A DNA stretch of 51,121 nt from Chitinophagaceae bacterium (GCA_021151685.1 JAGKWS010000016.1:1-51121); one strand, 5' to 3'. Numbered from the stretch's first letter, positions 1-9,551 are shown. Program-made: numbers and translations. The notes: generated by a model from the sequence alone, not told the origin.

Positions 1-1
1 C

Positions 2-3000
2 ACTTATCCTTCGTTAATTCTTTGGGTAAAAGAAAAAATTGGAACTGCTACCTACGGCTGGAAACCGTTCGGCAACTGGTCCCTTCCCCCTAATAATTCT
101 GAGGATAGCTACCTTCATAATGACGTTCCAATCTTCAGTTTAAGAATTGGCAACCAAATGCAGCACCTTACTGCAGTTCAGACAATTGCTCATCTACGAA
201 CAGAACTTTCAAATAAAAACGCATTTATACGGCTGGTAGGTCTATCTGGAGTTGGTAAAACCAGATTTGTGACAGCCCTTTTTGACAAAACCATTGGAGA
301 AAATCCACTAAACACAGGGGCAGTATTTTATACCGATTTATCAGAAGAAACAATACCAAGCCCTACACAATTAGCAGATCAGTTAATCATAAACAAACAG
401 GACATCATACTTATTATTGACAACTGCCCTCCCAATGTACACAAGCAAATTGTAGAAAAATGCCGTGCTATGAATTGTGCCATCAAATTACTCTCCATAG
501 AATACGATGTAAGGGATGATTTACCGGAGGAAACAGACGTAATAATAATGGAACCTTCCGGGCAATCTTTGATTCAAGAGTTAATAAGAAAAAGACATCC
601 CCATATCAGCATTGTAGATGCAGAAACTATATCAGAGTTCTCTGGCGGCAACTACAGAATAGCCATTGCATTAGCAAATACAATAAACCGAGGCGATAGT
701 ATTGGTCATTTACGAGACGAAGAACTTTTTCAGAGACTTTTTCATCAGAAAAATGAAAAAGACGGAAACCTATTGCGCATCGCATCGGTACTGTCATTAG
801 TATATTCTTTCGAAAAAAATGAGACAGACGATTCAGAATTGCACATATTAGCGGGCATCGCAAACGTTTCATTTAGCGAAATTTACAGATGCGTCGGCGT
901 TTTAGAATCGCGCAATTTGATACAATCCCGTGGACACTGGCGAGCCGTTTTACCTCAAGCAATTGCCAACCGCCTTGCCAAACAAGCTTTGAATGACCTT
1001 CCTACTAACCAAATACTAGAACACCTTATTAATGCTAACCGGGAACGTCTATTCCTGTCTTTTACACGCAGATTGGGATACCTGCATGATGTTGAGAAGG
1101 CACAAAAAATTGTAAGTGACTGGTTGAAGCCTGACGGAATGCTTGGAAAAACAAATGGCAACCTATCCCCTTTACAAAAACAAGTTCTTTCGAATATTGC
1201 CCCAGTTGCTCCAGAAATAATTTTGTCAGTTATTGAAGGTTGGGTAGTCAATACGGAACATTTCGATGAGGTTTCAAATAGCTATGACAGGTTTGTGGAC
1301 ATATTGAGAGATATAGCCTTTGAGGAAAACACATTCCTTCAAAGTACGCAATTGATGTGTAAGATTGTTTGCAAAGAAAACCTAAAAAAAACTTTTTCTA
1401 TTCGCTACATACAATCATTATTTACACTTCATTTATCTGGGACACTTGCCAAAGCGGATGTGAGAATAGAACTTATAAAGTGGTTGTGGAATGAGGGAAC
1501 CGACCAAAGCTCCGATTTGGCAATTCTTATTCTTGGGCAAACATATGTAGCAAGAGAATTTACAGCATTTCGCAATTACAGTTTCGGTGCACAGAAAAGA
1601 AATTACGGATGGGAGCCACAGACGCAAGACGACATTGATTCATGGTACGAAACGTTTCTCGATTTAGGGTATATCCTTGCATCCTCAGGAAAATCAAATT
1701 CTGATAAGGTAAAATACCTATTGGCTAACAACCTTCGGGATTTATGGACTTGTACAACAAGGCAAAAAACACTAACAAAAATATTCAAAGCCTTGGCAAA
1801 AGACACAGTGTGGGCAGCTGGGTGGGCGTCGGTAAGAGAAACTATCAAATTCGATTCCAACGAATTATCGAAATCCAGTTTAATGGCGCTTATCAAACTT
1901 GAAAAAGAATTAGCCCCCAAAACACTCTTAGAAAAGGTACAGGTATACGTCTTATCAGACCACGTTGCAAGTAACGTTATTGAGAGTCTGGAAGATGACG
2001 AAAATCAAGGCGAGAACTACAATAGAATTTGTTTGCGACTTGGTCGTGAGGTAATCAAAGACGATAAAATCTTTGTGTCGTTATTACCCACGATACTTAC
2101 CCAAAACAGCATTGGCATGTTATATTTCGGGATGGGACTTGCGGAAGAAGTCACAGACAAAGTAAAGTTGTGGCAAGAAATTGAAAAAGTATCAAAGACT
2201 TTACCGTTGAATGAACTAAAACTACAATGTCTTGTTGGCATATTGTCTTCTCAAAACATGGACTCAGTCCTGGACCAGATTTTAGATTCTATACTAAACG
2301 ACAATCAATTAAATAGTCTCTTTGTACATCTTCAGCTATCACTCAATGTTGATCATAAAGCGACAAACAGATTACAAATTGCCATTCAGCAAGACTTAAC
2401 AAACATACATGAATATACGCCACTTGGCTTTCTCAAACATTACCCTGCAATAAATGTCGAGGGATTTGCAATGTGTTTGATTGAAATAATGAAGAAAAAA
2501 GACGGAGTAATGGTTGCGTTTAGTATATTTTCATCTCATCAGCTCTTAAAGCAATATCAATACTCCGACGTCATCACGTCATTAATGCAAGAAGTACTAA
2601 TCCGGTATCCATATAGGGATACCATGTATGACAACAATGACAGTAGACTTGCTCGCATAGCAGAAACTTGTCTTTCGAAATCAAAAACAGATGATATAGC
2701 CTGTCAGATTTGTAATACAATTGCAAAAATTGTGATGAAAAAAGATTACTTCTTGGATTTTTATAACCATTTACTTTCTACTGTAGCTAAATTTCACCCA
2801 AGAACCTTTCTAAATTCTTTTTTCTCGAATCCCAACATCGAAATAATTTCTGACGGAAACTATCGTGCAGTACTTAGAGATGCAATAACTCCACTACACG
2901 AGATTAAAGACAAAGTAATAATTCAATGGTGCGAAGAAGACCCTTTGAGACGCTTTTTGTTAATAACATCAGCTATTTCCATTTATTCGAAAACACCCAA

Positions 3001-3292
3001 AGAAGAAATAGCCGACTACAAGCCAATCATCTATACAATTCTGGATGTAGCCCCAAATACACATGACATTCTGAAAGCTATTGCTCGGACGATAATTCCA
3101 ACATCATGGAGTAACTCAAAAGCTGTAATCATTACACGTCGAGCAGAAGCACTAAAACATCTTTTCGAAAATAAAAACGATGTCATTGCCATTTGGGCAA
3201 AGAAAACGTACGGCGACATGACAAATATTGCCAAACAAGAAAAACAACGCGAACAAGAGAGAGACCGATTAATGCAGGAGCGTTTCGAGTAA
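2..3292 (+). CDS. STAND-like P-loop NTPase, 5' end outside the window
   Basis: The frame is open from base 2 without a stop, so the first in-frame ATG at 158 is probably internal and the gene begins upstream of the window. At least 1096 codons are visible. About 30 residues after that Met lies a Walker A motif (GLSGVGKTR), then a Walker B-like stretch (DIILIIDNCPP), a sensor-like segment and a winged-helix-like region, followed by some 700 residues of helical repeat-like sequence and a charged C-terminus. This order (NTPase, then helical repeats) is typical of STAND ATPases, many of which act as intracellular sensors in anti-phage defence; that role is inferred. The N-terminal effector, if any, is out of view. 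The gene is visibly AT-richer than mnmA next to it, suggesting acquisition by transfer. The next gene starts 58 bp downstream on the same strand. Confidence 0.8.
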   Translation, partial: TYPSLILWVKEKIGTATYGWKPFGNWSLPPNNSEDSYLHNDVPIFSLRIGNQMQHLTAVQTIAHLRTELSNKNAFIRLVGLSGVGKTRFVTALFDKTIGENPLNTGAVFYTDLSEETIPSPTQLADQLIINKQDIILIIDNCPPNVHKQIVEKCRAMNCAIKLLSIEYDVRDDLPEETDVIIMEPSGQSLIQELIRKRHPHISIVDAETISEFSGGNYRIAIALANTINRGDSIGHLRDEELFQRLFHQKNEKDGNLLRIASVLSLVYSFEKNETDDSELHILAGIANVSFSEIYRCVGVLESRNLIQSRGHWRAVLPQAIANRLAKQALNDLPTNQILEHLINANRERLFLSFTRRLGYLHDVEKAQKIVSDWLKPDGMLGKTNGNLSPLQKQVLSNIAPVAPEIILSVIEGWVVNTEHFDEVSNSYDRFVDILRDIAFEENTFLQSTQLMCKIVCKENLKKTFSIRYIQSLFTLHLSGTLAKADVRIELIKWLWNEGTDQSSDLAILILGQTYVAREFTAFRNYSFGAQKRNYGWEPQTQDDIDSWYETFLDLGYILASSGKSNSDKVKYLLANNLRDLWTCTTRQKTLTKIFKALAKDTVWAAGWASVRETIKFDSNELSKSSLMALIKLEKELAPKTLLEKVQVYVLSDHVASNVIESLEDDENQGENYNRICLRLGREVIKDDKIFVSLLPTILTQNSIGMLYFGMGLAEEVTDKVKLWQEIEKVSKTLPLNELKLQCLVGILSSQNMDSVLDQILDSILNDNQLNSLFVHLQLSLNVDHKATNRLQIAIQQDLTNIHEYTPLGFLKHYPAINVEGFAMCLIEIMKKKDGVMVAFSIFSSHQLLKQYQYSDVITSLMQEVLIRYPYRDTMYDNNDSRLARIAETCLSKSKTDDIACQICNTIAKIVMKKDYFLDFYNHLLSTVAKFHPRTFLNSFFSNPNIEIISDGNYRAVLRDAITPLHEIKDKVIIQWCEEDPLRRFLLITSAISIYSKTPKEEIADYKPIIYTILDVAPNTHDILKAIARTIIPTSWSNSKAVIITRRAEALKHLFENKNDVIAIWAKKTYGDMTNIAKQEKQREQERDRLMQERFE

Positions 3293-3335
3293 TCCCCCCT
3301 ATACCCACATAGAAATTACTTGCTACCGATATCCG

Positions 3336-3343
3336 TAACTTTG
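3336..3343 (+). promoter_or_regulatory. TAnnTTTG -7 element of mnmA
   Basis: TAACTTTG matches the Bacteroidota -7 consensus TAnnTTTG exactly and ends 7 bases before the mnmA ATG. No good -33 TTTG is present at the expected 19-21 base spacing. Transcription would start very close to the start codon, so the leader would be absent or only a few bases long. Confidence 0.55.
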
Positions 3344-3350
3344 CAGCCAA

Positions 3351-4445
3351 ATGAGTAAGAAAGGTAAAGTACTGGTAGCCATGAGTGGCGGTATAGATAG
3401 TACCGTTGCAGCCCTGTTGCTGCACCACCAGGGCTACGAGGTGGTAGGCATCACCATGAAAACGTGGGATTATGCATCGGCCGGTGGGGGCAAAAAAGAA
3501 ACCGGTTGCTGCAATCTCGATTCGTTCAACGATGCACGCGCCGCCGCCGTAGACCACGGCTTCCCCCACTATGTGCTGGACATACGCGAAGAGTTTGGCG
3601 ACTATGTAGTAAACAACTTTGTAGACGAGTACATAGCCGGCCGCACGCCCAACCCCTGCGTGCTGTGCAATACACACATCAAGTGGGCAGCCCTGCTCAA
3701 GCGTGCCAACGCCCTCAATTGCGACTTCATAGCCACCGGCCACTACGTAAAGGTGCGCGAAGAGCATGGCCGCCACATACTCTCTAAAGCCCGCGACCTT
3801 ACCAAAGACCAGAGCTACGTACTATGGGGCCTTGGGCAAGACTGCCTCAGCCGCAGCATATACCCACTGGGCGATATGCTGAAGACCGAAGTGCGCCAAC
3901 TGGCATGGGATATGGGCTACCGCGATCTGGCCAAAAAAGCCGAAAGCTATGAGATATGTTTTGTACCCGATAACGACTACCGTGGCTTCCTGAAACGCAA
4001 CGTAGCCGGGCTGGAAGACCGCGTAAAGGGCGGCAACTTTGTACTGGCCGATGGTAAGATAGTGGGCAAGCACAGCGGCTACCCCTTCTACACCATAGGG
4101 CAGCGCAAGGGGCTGGAGGTAGCCATGGGCAAACCCATGTTTGTTACCAACATCATACCCGAAACCAATACCGTAGTACTGGGCGAGCTGCACGAGCTGC
4201 AACGCAGCGAAATGACCGTACACGGCCTGAACATGGTAAAATACGATGCCATACCCGATGGTATGGAAGCCATAGCCAAGATACGCTACCGCGATGCCGG
4301 TATGGATGCCACCCTGCACCCCACCGGCCCCGATAGTACCCGCGTAGTGTTTCACCATGCCGTCAACAGCATTGCCCCCGGCCAGTCGGCCGTCTTCTAT
4401 GAGGGCGATGACGTAATTGCCGGCGGCATCATCTCGCGCGGATAA
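3351..4445 (+). CDS. mnmA: tRNA-specific 2-thiouridylase MnmA
   Basis: This cytoplasmic enzyme activates C2 of uridine 34 in the wobble position of Lys, Glu and Gln tRNAs with ATP and inserts sulfur to give s2U34. The 364-residue length is normal for the family. The PP-loop motif SGGIDS is at about residues 12-17, the catalytic Cys103 sits in NPCVLCN, and the second catalytic Cys203 in YEICFVPD; GQRKGL follows in the central domain. The C-terminal beta-barrel is complete. The ATG is placed directly behind a TAnnTTTG promoter element, which supports this start. The gene is convergent with the peptidase gene that follows, and the two share a strong hairpin terminator. Its GC content is that of the core genome, unlike the NTPase upstream. 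Confidence 0.97.
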   Translation: MSKKGKVLVAMSGGIDSTVAALLLHHQGYEVVGITMKTWDYASAGGGKKETGCCNLDSFNDARAAAVDHGFPHYVLDIREEFGDYVVNNFVDEYIAGRTPNPCVLCNTHIKWAALLKRANALNCDFIATGHYVKVREEHGRHILSKARDLTKDQSYVLWGLGQDCLSRSIYPLGDMLKTEVRQLAWDMGYRDLAKKAESYEICFVPDNDYRGFLKRNVAGLEDRVKGGNFVLADGKIVGKHSGYPFYTIGQRKGLEVAMGKPMFVTNIIPETNTVVLGELHELQRSEMTVHGLNMVKYDAIPDGMEAIAKIRYRDAGMDATLHPTGPDSTRVVFHHAVNSIAPGQSAVFYEGDDVIAGGIISRG

Positions 4446-4465
4446 AAACAACAACAAACCATATA

Positions 4466-4500
4466 ACAAAGGCCCCGTGCATCATGCCCGGGGCCTTTGT
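4466..4500. terminator. Bidirectional terminator between mnmA and the peptidase gene
   Basis: A perfect 12-bp stem (ACAAAGGCCCCG at 4466-4477, CGGGGCCTTTGT at 4489-4500) encloses an 11-base loop. The T-rich end of either arm supplies a short U stretch. It lies 20 bp after the mnmA stop and 25 bp after the stop of the convergent peptidase gene, so it can serve both. Confidence 0.85.
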
Positions 4501-4525
4501 ATTGATACTCTGTAACTGCAACCGG

Positions 4526-6706
4526 TTACAGATTCTCCAATATAAAATCAGTCATCTTGGTATACAAATGGAAGCTGGTATTGCCGCCCGATATACCATG
4601 CGCCTTATCGGGATAGTACGCATTATCAAACTGCTTGTTGGCCTTCACCAGCGCAGTGGTCAGCATAGCCGCATTCTGAAAGTGTACATTATCATCGGCA
4701 GTACCATGCACCAGCAATAGCTTACCCCTTAGCTTGTCGGCCATATGCTCGGGCGAGTTATCGTCATACCCACGCGCATTTACCTGCGGGGTACGCATAT
4801 ACCGCTCGGTATATATATTGTCGTAAAAACGCCAGTTGGTTACCGGTGCCACCGATACAGCCGTGCTGAACACATCATTACCCTTCATGATGCAGGTAGC
4901 ACTCATAAAGCCACCATAGCTCCAGCCCCATATGCCTATCCTGTTTTTGTCTACCCACGGTAGCTGCGCCAGTCTTTTGGCCACCGCTATCTGGTCCTCG
5001 CTTTCGTAGCGGCCCAGTTGCAGATAGGTCTTTTTCTTAAACGCCTCGCCCCTGTAGCCCGTACCCGTACCATCGGCACATACTATTACATAGCCCTTCT
5101 GTGCCAGCATCTGGTGCCAGAAATAGTTGCTGATGGGCCACTTGTCGGCCACCTGCTGAGAGCCCGGCCCACTGTACTGAAACATGAGCACCGGGTATTT
5201 TTTGCTCCGGTCAAAGTCGGGCGGGGTTATCATCCACGCATTCAGCTCGTCATTTACACCACGTATTTTCAGCAGCTTCAGCTCGCCCAGGTCATACTCC
5301 TGCATTTTGGCGGCCAGTGCCTTGTTATCTTCCAGCGTGCGCACTATACGGCCTGCCGCATCGCGCAGGTAGTACACAGGCACCTTGTTCAGGGTAGAGT
5401 ACCTGTCCAGAAAATACTGATTGCCCACACAGGGTGTTATGGCATGGGTACCGGCCTCCGGTGTCAGGCAGCGGCGGCTGGCACCATTCATATCGGTTAC
5501 ATACAGCTCTCTTTGCAGCGGCGACCGTGCCGCTGCCGTATAGTACACCAGCCCTTTCTTGTCGTCTACCCCCGTCAGCGATTCCACATCGTACCTACCC
5601 GGTGTCAGGTCTGTCATTTGTTCGCTCTTCCAGTCCCAGCGGTACAGATGGCGGTAGCCATTGCGCTCGCTGCCCAGTATCATGCTGTGCCCATCTTTCA
5701 GAAAGGTGGCATCGTCTTCTATTTCTATGTAGGCCTTGTTCTGCTCGCGGTATATGTAGGCAGTAGCACCCATAGCGGCATCGGCCAGCAACAGATCCAG
5801 CTTGTTTTGCAAACGGTTCAGGCGGTACACGCACAGCTTCTGGGCATCGCCCGCCCACTTGATGCGCGGTATATACTGGTCGGTCTCGCGGCCGGTATTG
5901 GCAGTGGCCGTAGCCTTGCGTTGCAGGTCGTAGATTTTTATCTGCACTATCGAGTTACGCTCGCCCGCCTTGGGGTACTTGTAGGTATACTGCTCGGGGT
6001 ACAGGCCCGTGTACTTGGCCATGGTATACTCGGGCACCATCGTTTCATCGAACCGGTAATAGGCCAAAAACTTACCATTGGCCGACCATTGAAACGCCCT
6101 TGTAAACGAAAACTCCTCCTCATACACCCAGTCGCAGTTACCGTTTATGATGCGGTTCTTCTCGCCATCGGTAGTTACAGGCACCACCACATCTTTCTGC
6201 AAGTCTTTATAATACAGGTTGTTGTTCTTTACAAAAGCCACCTTAGTACCATCGGGGCTAAACGTGGCATGCAGCACCTTATCATAGTCCAGCAGGCGAA
6301 TGCTGCCGCTTTCTATATCGTAGATGTATACCCTTTGCAGCTCAGAGTGGCGGTAAATGTGCTCGCCCTCGGTTACCAGCAGCATTTGTTTTTCGTCCTC
6401 GCTAAACACGTACGATTCTATATTCAGCGCACTGCCGCCAAATTTATCTACCTCACTGTCAAACAACGTACCCATTACCTCGCCCGTAGCAAGGCTATAC
6501 ATACGTATCAGTGTGCGGTTGCCCTCGCGGTCTATCTGCGTATATTGCTTGCCATTCTTCATGGCATTAAAGCCCGGCACACCCTTCATCCTGAAGGTGC
6601 CATTCTTCCATATATCTTCCAGTGTTATTTGCTTATGGCCGCCCTGTGCCTGTGCAGGCACCTGTGCAAGGGCCAGCCCCGCTACCAGCAATAGTGTATT
6701 GCGCAT
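4526..6706 (-). CDS. Dipeptidyl peptidase IV-type S9 serine peptidase, secreted
   Basis: An exported peptidase, probably periplasmic or surface-bound, that removes N-terminal dipeptides, usually X-Pro or X-Ala, from peptides. The N-terminal segment MRNTLLLVAGLALAQVPAQA is a signal peptide, so the ATG at 6706 is preferred over an earlier in-frame ATG at 6739. A long beta-propeller domain (DPPIV_N; blades include TFSPDGTKVAFVKNNNLY) is followed by an alpha/beta hydrolase domain with the nucleophile in GWSYGG (Ser at about residue 596), Asp in HGTADDNVHF and His in DKAHGISGG. The complete triad and the length of 726 residues fit DPP-IV enzymes of Bacteroidota. The catalytic part and the propeller are intact. 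The gene has its own promoter and ends at a terminator shared with mnmA. Confidence 0.93.
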   Translation of the reverse strand: MRNTLLLVAGLALAQVPAQAQGGHKQITLEDIWKNGTFRMKGVPGFNAMKNGKQYTQIDREGNRTLIRMYSLATGEVMGTLFDSEVDKFGGSALNIESYVFSEDEKQMLLVTEGEHIYRHSELQRVYIYDIESGSIRLLDYDKVLHATFSPDGTKVAFVKNNNLYYKDLQKDVVVPVTTDGEKNRIINGNCDWVYEEEFSFTRAFQWSANGKFLAYYRFDETMVPEYTMAKYTGLYPEQYTYKYPKAGERNSIVQIKIYDLQRKATATANTGRETDQYIPRIKWAGDAQKLCVYRLNRLQNKLDLLLADAAMGATAYIYREQNKAYIEIEDDATFLKDGHSMILGSERNGYRHLYRWDWKSEQMTDLTPGRYDVESLTGVDDKKGLVYYTAAARSPLQRELYVTDMNGASRRCLTPEAGTHAITPCVGNQYFLDRYSTLNKVPVYYLRDAAGRIVRTLEDNKALAAKMQEYDLGELKLLKIRGVNDELNAWMITPPDFDRSKKYPVLMFQYSGPGSQQVADKWPISNYFWHQMLAQKGYVIVCADGTGTGYRGEAFKKKTYLQLGRYESEDQIAVAKRLAQLPWVDKNRIGIWGWSYGGFMSATCIMKGNDVFSTAVSVAPVTNWRFYDNIYTERYMRTPQVNARGYDDNSPEHMADKLRGKLLLVHGTADDNVHFQNAAMLTTALVKANKQFDNAYYPDKAHGISGGNTSFHLYTKMTDFILENL

Positions 6707-6728
6707 ATCTCTGCATTGGTTTGAGGTA

Positions 6729-6758
6729 TAAAAATACACCCTTGCAGGGAGAAACCAA
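6729..6758 (-). promoter_or_regulatory. Promoter of the DPP-IV-type peptidase gene
   Basis: Read on the minus strand, TTG (6758-6756) is followed after 19 bases by TATTTTTA (6736-6729), a one-mismatch form of the TAnnTTTG element. The spacing agrees with the Bacteroidota -33/-7 architecture. The start codon lies 22 bases further on. Confidence 0.5.
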
Positions 6759-6853
6759 TTAAGAGCAAGCTATACCAGGGGTAAAAACAACGGGATTTTT
6801 TTGCTGTTTGCAGCTGTACCAACTATAAAAGACACACTTTATTCGTGCCTCAA

Positions 6854-7153
6854 TTAGTAGTCTATAGTGGCCTGTATGCCACGGTCTATCAGGGCCTCGG
6901 CCTTGGGGCGCAGCTCTTCAAAAGAACCCCGCTTCACCCCACATTTACCCTTGTGGTGTATGATGAGCGCACACTGCTCGGCCTGTATAGGCTCGTGGTT
7001 GCAAACATCCACCAGCGACTCTATCACCCAATCAAACGTATTCACATCATCATTCCACACTATCAGGTTGTGCAACTCCAGTTCCACCACATCGGTTGCC
7101 TCATCTCTGTCTGTCTGCCATTGTGTAGCAGTAAAATTGCGACCCATACTCAT
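6854..7153 (-). CDS. clpS: Clp protease adaptor ClpS
   Basis: ClpS binds N-degron substrates (bulky hydrophobic N-terminal residues) and delivers them to the Clp AAA+ unfoldase for degradation by ClpP. The 99-residue protein has a short charged N-terminal extension (SMGRNFTATQWQTDR) followed by the adaptor core LIVWNDDVNTFDWVIESL, in which the ND-D-NTFD loop forms the degron pocket, and CALIIHHKGKCGVKRG near the second helix. I place the start at 7153 (or Met at 7147) because it sits just behind a TAnnTTTG element and the longer frame would add unrelated sequence. It lies between the DUF983 gene and the peptidase gene on the same strand, with its own promoter. Confidence 0.93.
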   Translation of the reverse strand: MSMGRNFTATQWQTDRDEATDVVELELHNLIVWNDDVNTFDWVIESLVDVCNHEPIQAEQCALIIHHKGKCGVKRGSFEELRPKAEALIDRGIQATIDY

Positions 7154-7157
7154 ATGG

Positions 7158-7165
7158 CAAAAATA
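7158..7165 (-). promoter_or_regulatory. TAnnTTTG -7 element of clpS
   Basis: On the minus strand TATTTTTG matches the consensus exactly and ends 4 bases before the clpS ATG. This implies a leaderless or almost leaderless mRNA and favours the start at 7153 or the ATG two codons downstream. Confidence 0.5.
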
Positions 7166-7330
7166 AGAAAGAAGTACCGATTCTTGTATCATTTTTTTCA
7201 GAGAAGTACCCACTCTATTATCGAAAAGCCACGCCAAACACAAAATGCTACCATTACACCGCTGTACCCTCTTGCCCTACGCACACCTGCTCTTTGCGCC
7301 ACTTTGCGTTTACTTTGCGGTAAATGCGCA

Positions 7331-7762
7331 TCAAACAACCGGCTCTTCCTCCGGCACATCCAGCGCATTGGCATCGTAGCGCACAAAAAACGCTATCCAT
7401 AAAGACCGCGACATGCGCTGCAATACCGGTTGCAGCAGCACCAGCACTACCGTATTGGTACCCAGCCACCAAAAGATGCTATTGTCCTGTATAGATATGC
7501 CTATGAACAAATAATACAGCACAAACGTAACCACCGATAACCCTACAGTAAGCCCATAGCTCACATATCCGGTACCAAAGTAGAAACCCGGCTCCAGCTC
7601 ATACTTTTGGCCACATACCGGGCAATGCTCTGGCATGGTAACCGTCTTTTTCAGGTTGTACGGGTTGCGGCTCTCGTACAGATATCCACGCCTGCAACGG
7701 GGACATTTATTGCCCAGCACACTGGCCAGCAATCCGGGTTTCTTTTCTTTCTGCGCACACAT
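7331..7762 (-). CDS. DUF983 family membrane protein with zinc-ribbon-like N-terminus
   Basis: A 143-residue membrane protein of unknown function. The N-terminal cytoplasmic part has two CxxC knuckles, NKCPRCRRGYLY and EHCPVCGQKYELE, as expected for the DUF983 zinc ribbon, followed by two transmembrane segments (about residues 63-84 and 92-113) and an acidic tail. The ATG at 7762 is chosen because it begins immediately before the first conserved block; a longer frame would overlap the end of the AraC gene. It follows that gene by 31 bp on the same strand and is probably cotranscribed with it. The zinc site is inferred from the cysteine spacing. Confidence 0.88.
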   Translation of the reverse strand: MCAQKEKKPGLLASVLGNKCPRCRRGYLYESRNPYNLKKTVTMPEHCPVCGQKYELEPGFYFGTGYVSYGLTVGLSVVTFVLYYLFIGISIQDNSIFWWLGTNTVVLVLLQPVLQRMSRSLWIAFFVRYDANALDVPEEEPVV

Positions 7763-7793
7763 ATTGTTTCTGTTTGTCTTGTTAATTATTCTG

Positions 7794-8681
7794 TTAGCTG
7801 TTACCCACCTGCTTCCTGAACTGTTCGGGCGTAAGGCCGGTATATTTTTTGAAGAACTTGGTAAAGTACGAATTGTCGGCAAAGTGTAGCTGCCACGCTA
7901 TCTCGGCCACGCCTATGTTGTGACCCGCCAGCAGGCGTTTGGCTTCCAGCAGCATGCGGTCGCGTATCACCTCGCCCGCAGCCTTTCCCAGCAAGTCCTG
8001 ACACAGCGCATTCAGGTGGTTGGGCGTTATGTACAGCATAGCAGCATAATCTTTGGGCAGATGCAGCCGCCTATAGTGCTGTTCTACCAGTTGCCTGAAG
8101 TTGTGCAGCACCACATAGTTATGATGCGCATGCCGCTCTGGCCTTTCCGGCACCTCGCGCGCCACCAGCACCAACAGCTTCATCAGGTTCAGGCATATCA
8201 TCTCGGTAGCCATCGGGCGGCCATCCGTAGTTTCGGCCACTATTTGCGCCAGCAAATGCTCGGCCTCGGGGCGGCCCTCTGCAAGGTGCAGCACACAGTC
8301 GGCCACATCGCCCATAAAAAACGGAAACCGCGATGGGTGCATATCATCCCTAAAAAGGGCATGCAGCAACTGCTCCGAGAAATTGATGATGTACCCATCT
8401 ACATCGGCCCCAAAGAACCAGCTATGTACCTGCGCCGGTGCCATAAAGTAGATTTGCCCCGGCACCACATCAAACCGTTCAAAATCGATAGTATGGTAGC
8501 CGCTACCCTGCGTAAAATACAGCAAGTGGTAAAACGAATGCCGGTGTGGAAACTTCAACCCCTTGTGCCTTGCCAGATAATGCGCCAAACCCTCGGCAGT
8601 AATATCGCCCCGCAGGTGATTAGTACCTGCCAAAGCACCTATATCATAGACCGGAATGGTATTTTTTACCTGCTGATTCAC
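7794..8681 (-). CDS. AraC family transcriptional regulator
   Basis: A 295-residue DNA-binding regulator. The N-terminal half looks like an AraC-type cupin sensor domain (HRHSFYHLLYFTQGSGYHTI, then FDVVPGQIYFMAPAQVHSW). The C-terminal 100 residues hold the double helix-turn-helix of the family, with YAAMLYITPNHLNALCQ as the first and VAEIAWQLHFADNSYFTKFF as the second motif, ending in YTGLTPEQFRKQ. The start codon is GTG at 8681; no in-frame ATG is available nearby and a TAnnTTTG element lies just upstream. The ligand and regulon cannot be read from the sequence. The DUF983 gene downstream may be in the same transcript. Confidence 0.92.
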   Translation of the reverse strand: MNQQVKNTIPVYDIGALAGTNHLRGDITAEGLAHYLARHKGLKFPHRHSFYHLLYFTQGSGYHTIDFERFDVVPGQIYFMAPAQVHSWFFGADVDGYIINFSEQLLHALFRDDMHPSRFPFFMGDVADCVLHLAEGRPEAEHLLAQIVAETTDGRPMATEMICLNLMKLLVLVAREVPERPERHAHHNYVVLHNFRQLVEQHYRRLHLPKDYAAMLYITPNHLNALCQDLLGKAAGEVIRDRMLLEAKRLLAGHNIGVAEIAWQLHFADNSYFTKFFKKYTGLTPEQFRKQVGNS

Positions 8682-8685
8682 ATCA

Positions 8686-8693
8686 CAAAGTTA
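8686..8693 (-). promoter_or_regulatory. TAnnTTTG -7 element of the AraC gene
   Basis: On the minus strand TAACTTTG is an exact consensus match ending 4 bases before the GTG start at 8681. The transcript would begin at or beside the start codon. Confidence 0.5.
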
Positions 8694-8837
8694 CCACCCC
8701 ACTACCACTACTACTGGTCAATTTCCACTGTTTTGTGGTACTTTTTACTGATTATGGGCTTGCATCAAAAAGCAGAAATTCGCATCAATGGCACTTTTCA
8801 GATGAAAACGCCCCAATACATTAACAAATGTATTTAT

Positions 8838-9440
8838 CTAAAATTCTTTCTTCAATCTACCAATTGAATGTTTCTTAAATGACTCCCATTTACCACCTTT
8901 GTTAGTATATCCTTCCCAAAAAATTTCATCTCCATCTATTTCTCTTTTGCCAAGAATAAGCAAAATGGACTCATTCATCACATTTAAGGAGTCATGATTT
9001 GAAATTGTATTTGACAACTCTTCAAATACCTCATGAATAGAATAATTATTGGGATATGATACAACTACCTTAATGTCACAGTTTACTAAAAGCAAATGAC
9101 TTAATTCTTGGTACAACTTGTAATCGAAAACATTTTCATGTTCTAACCCAATCCGGATTTTCCGTAAATAAGTAACATTCTCAGGAGTATTGGGTACTTT
9201 ATCTGTGCTTCCGCTATTATCGTGACGATAAAATACGCTATCAATGAAATAGTATGGTGCTGAATACTTAAAATTAAAAGAATCTGCCAAAGCTGGATAA
9301 ATCTCGTTTTCAATAAATGCAGTCTTATTGGGCCGGTTATACCAATACTCCATTGGTTTCAACAATCTTCCTTGATGATTTTTTTCAATTACCGTGCACC
9401 AAACATCGAAAAACTCGTATACTGTAATCTGCGTTTCCAT
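8838..9440 (-). CDS. Hypothetical protein, AT-rich orphan
   Basis: I do not recognise this 200-residue protein. It has no signal peptide or membrane segment and appears to be cytoplasmic. It is rich in aromatic and acidic residues, with a WYNRP-type segment near residue 30 and a KREIDGDEIFWEGYTNKGG segment near the C-terminus. The start is set at Met 9440 (METQITVYEFF); the longer frame would add a non-conserved-looking lead that runs towards the repeat region. The base composition is clearly AT-richer than the AraC gene next to it. The gene stands alone between the AraC gene and a block of intergenic repeats, which suggests an acquired accessory gene. Confidence 0.6.
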   Translation of the reverse strand: METQITVYEFFDVWCTVIEKNHQGRLLKPMEYWYNRPNKTAFIENEIYPALADSFNFKYSAPYYFIDSVFYRHDNSGSTDKVPNTPENVTYLRKIRIGLEHENVFDYKLYQELSHLLLVNCDIKVVVSYPNNYSIHEVFEELSNTISNHDSLNVMNESILLILGKREIDGDEIFWEGYTNKGGKWESFKKHSIGRLKKEF

Positions 9441-9551
9441 GTTTAAAAATTTTATCTCCAAAAATAACATCCTACCGGAAACAACAGTACCTATCACTAC
9501 ATATATTAACTACATGCAAAGCCACAGTCACTTTACTGAGTAGATTTAATC

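Noticed and set aside
5018..6694. Plus-strand frame of 558 codons opposite the DPP-IV-type peptidase
   Set aside because: Antisense shadow of a gene with an intact catalytic triad; no signal, motif or promoter of its own.
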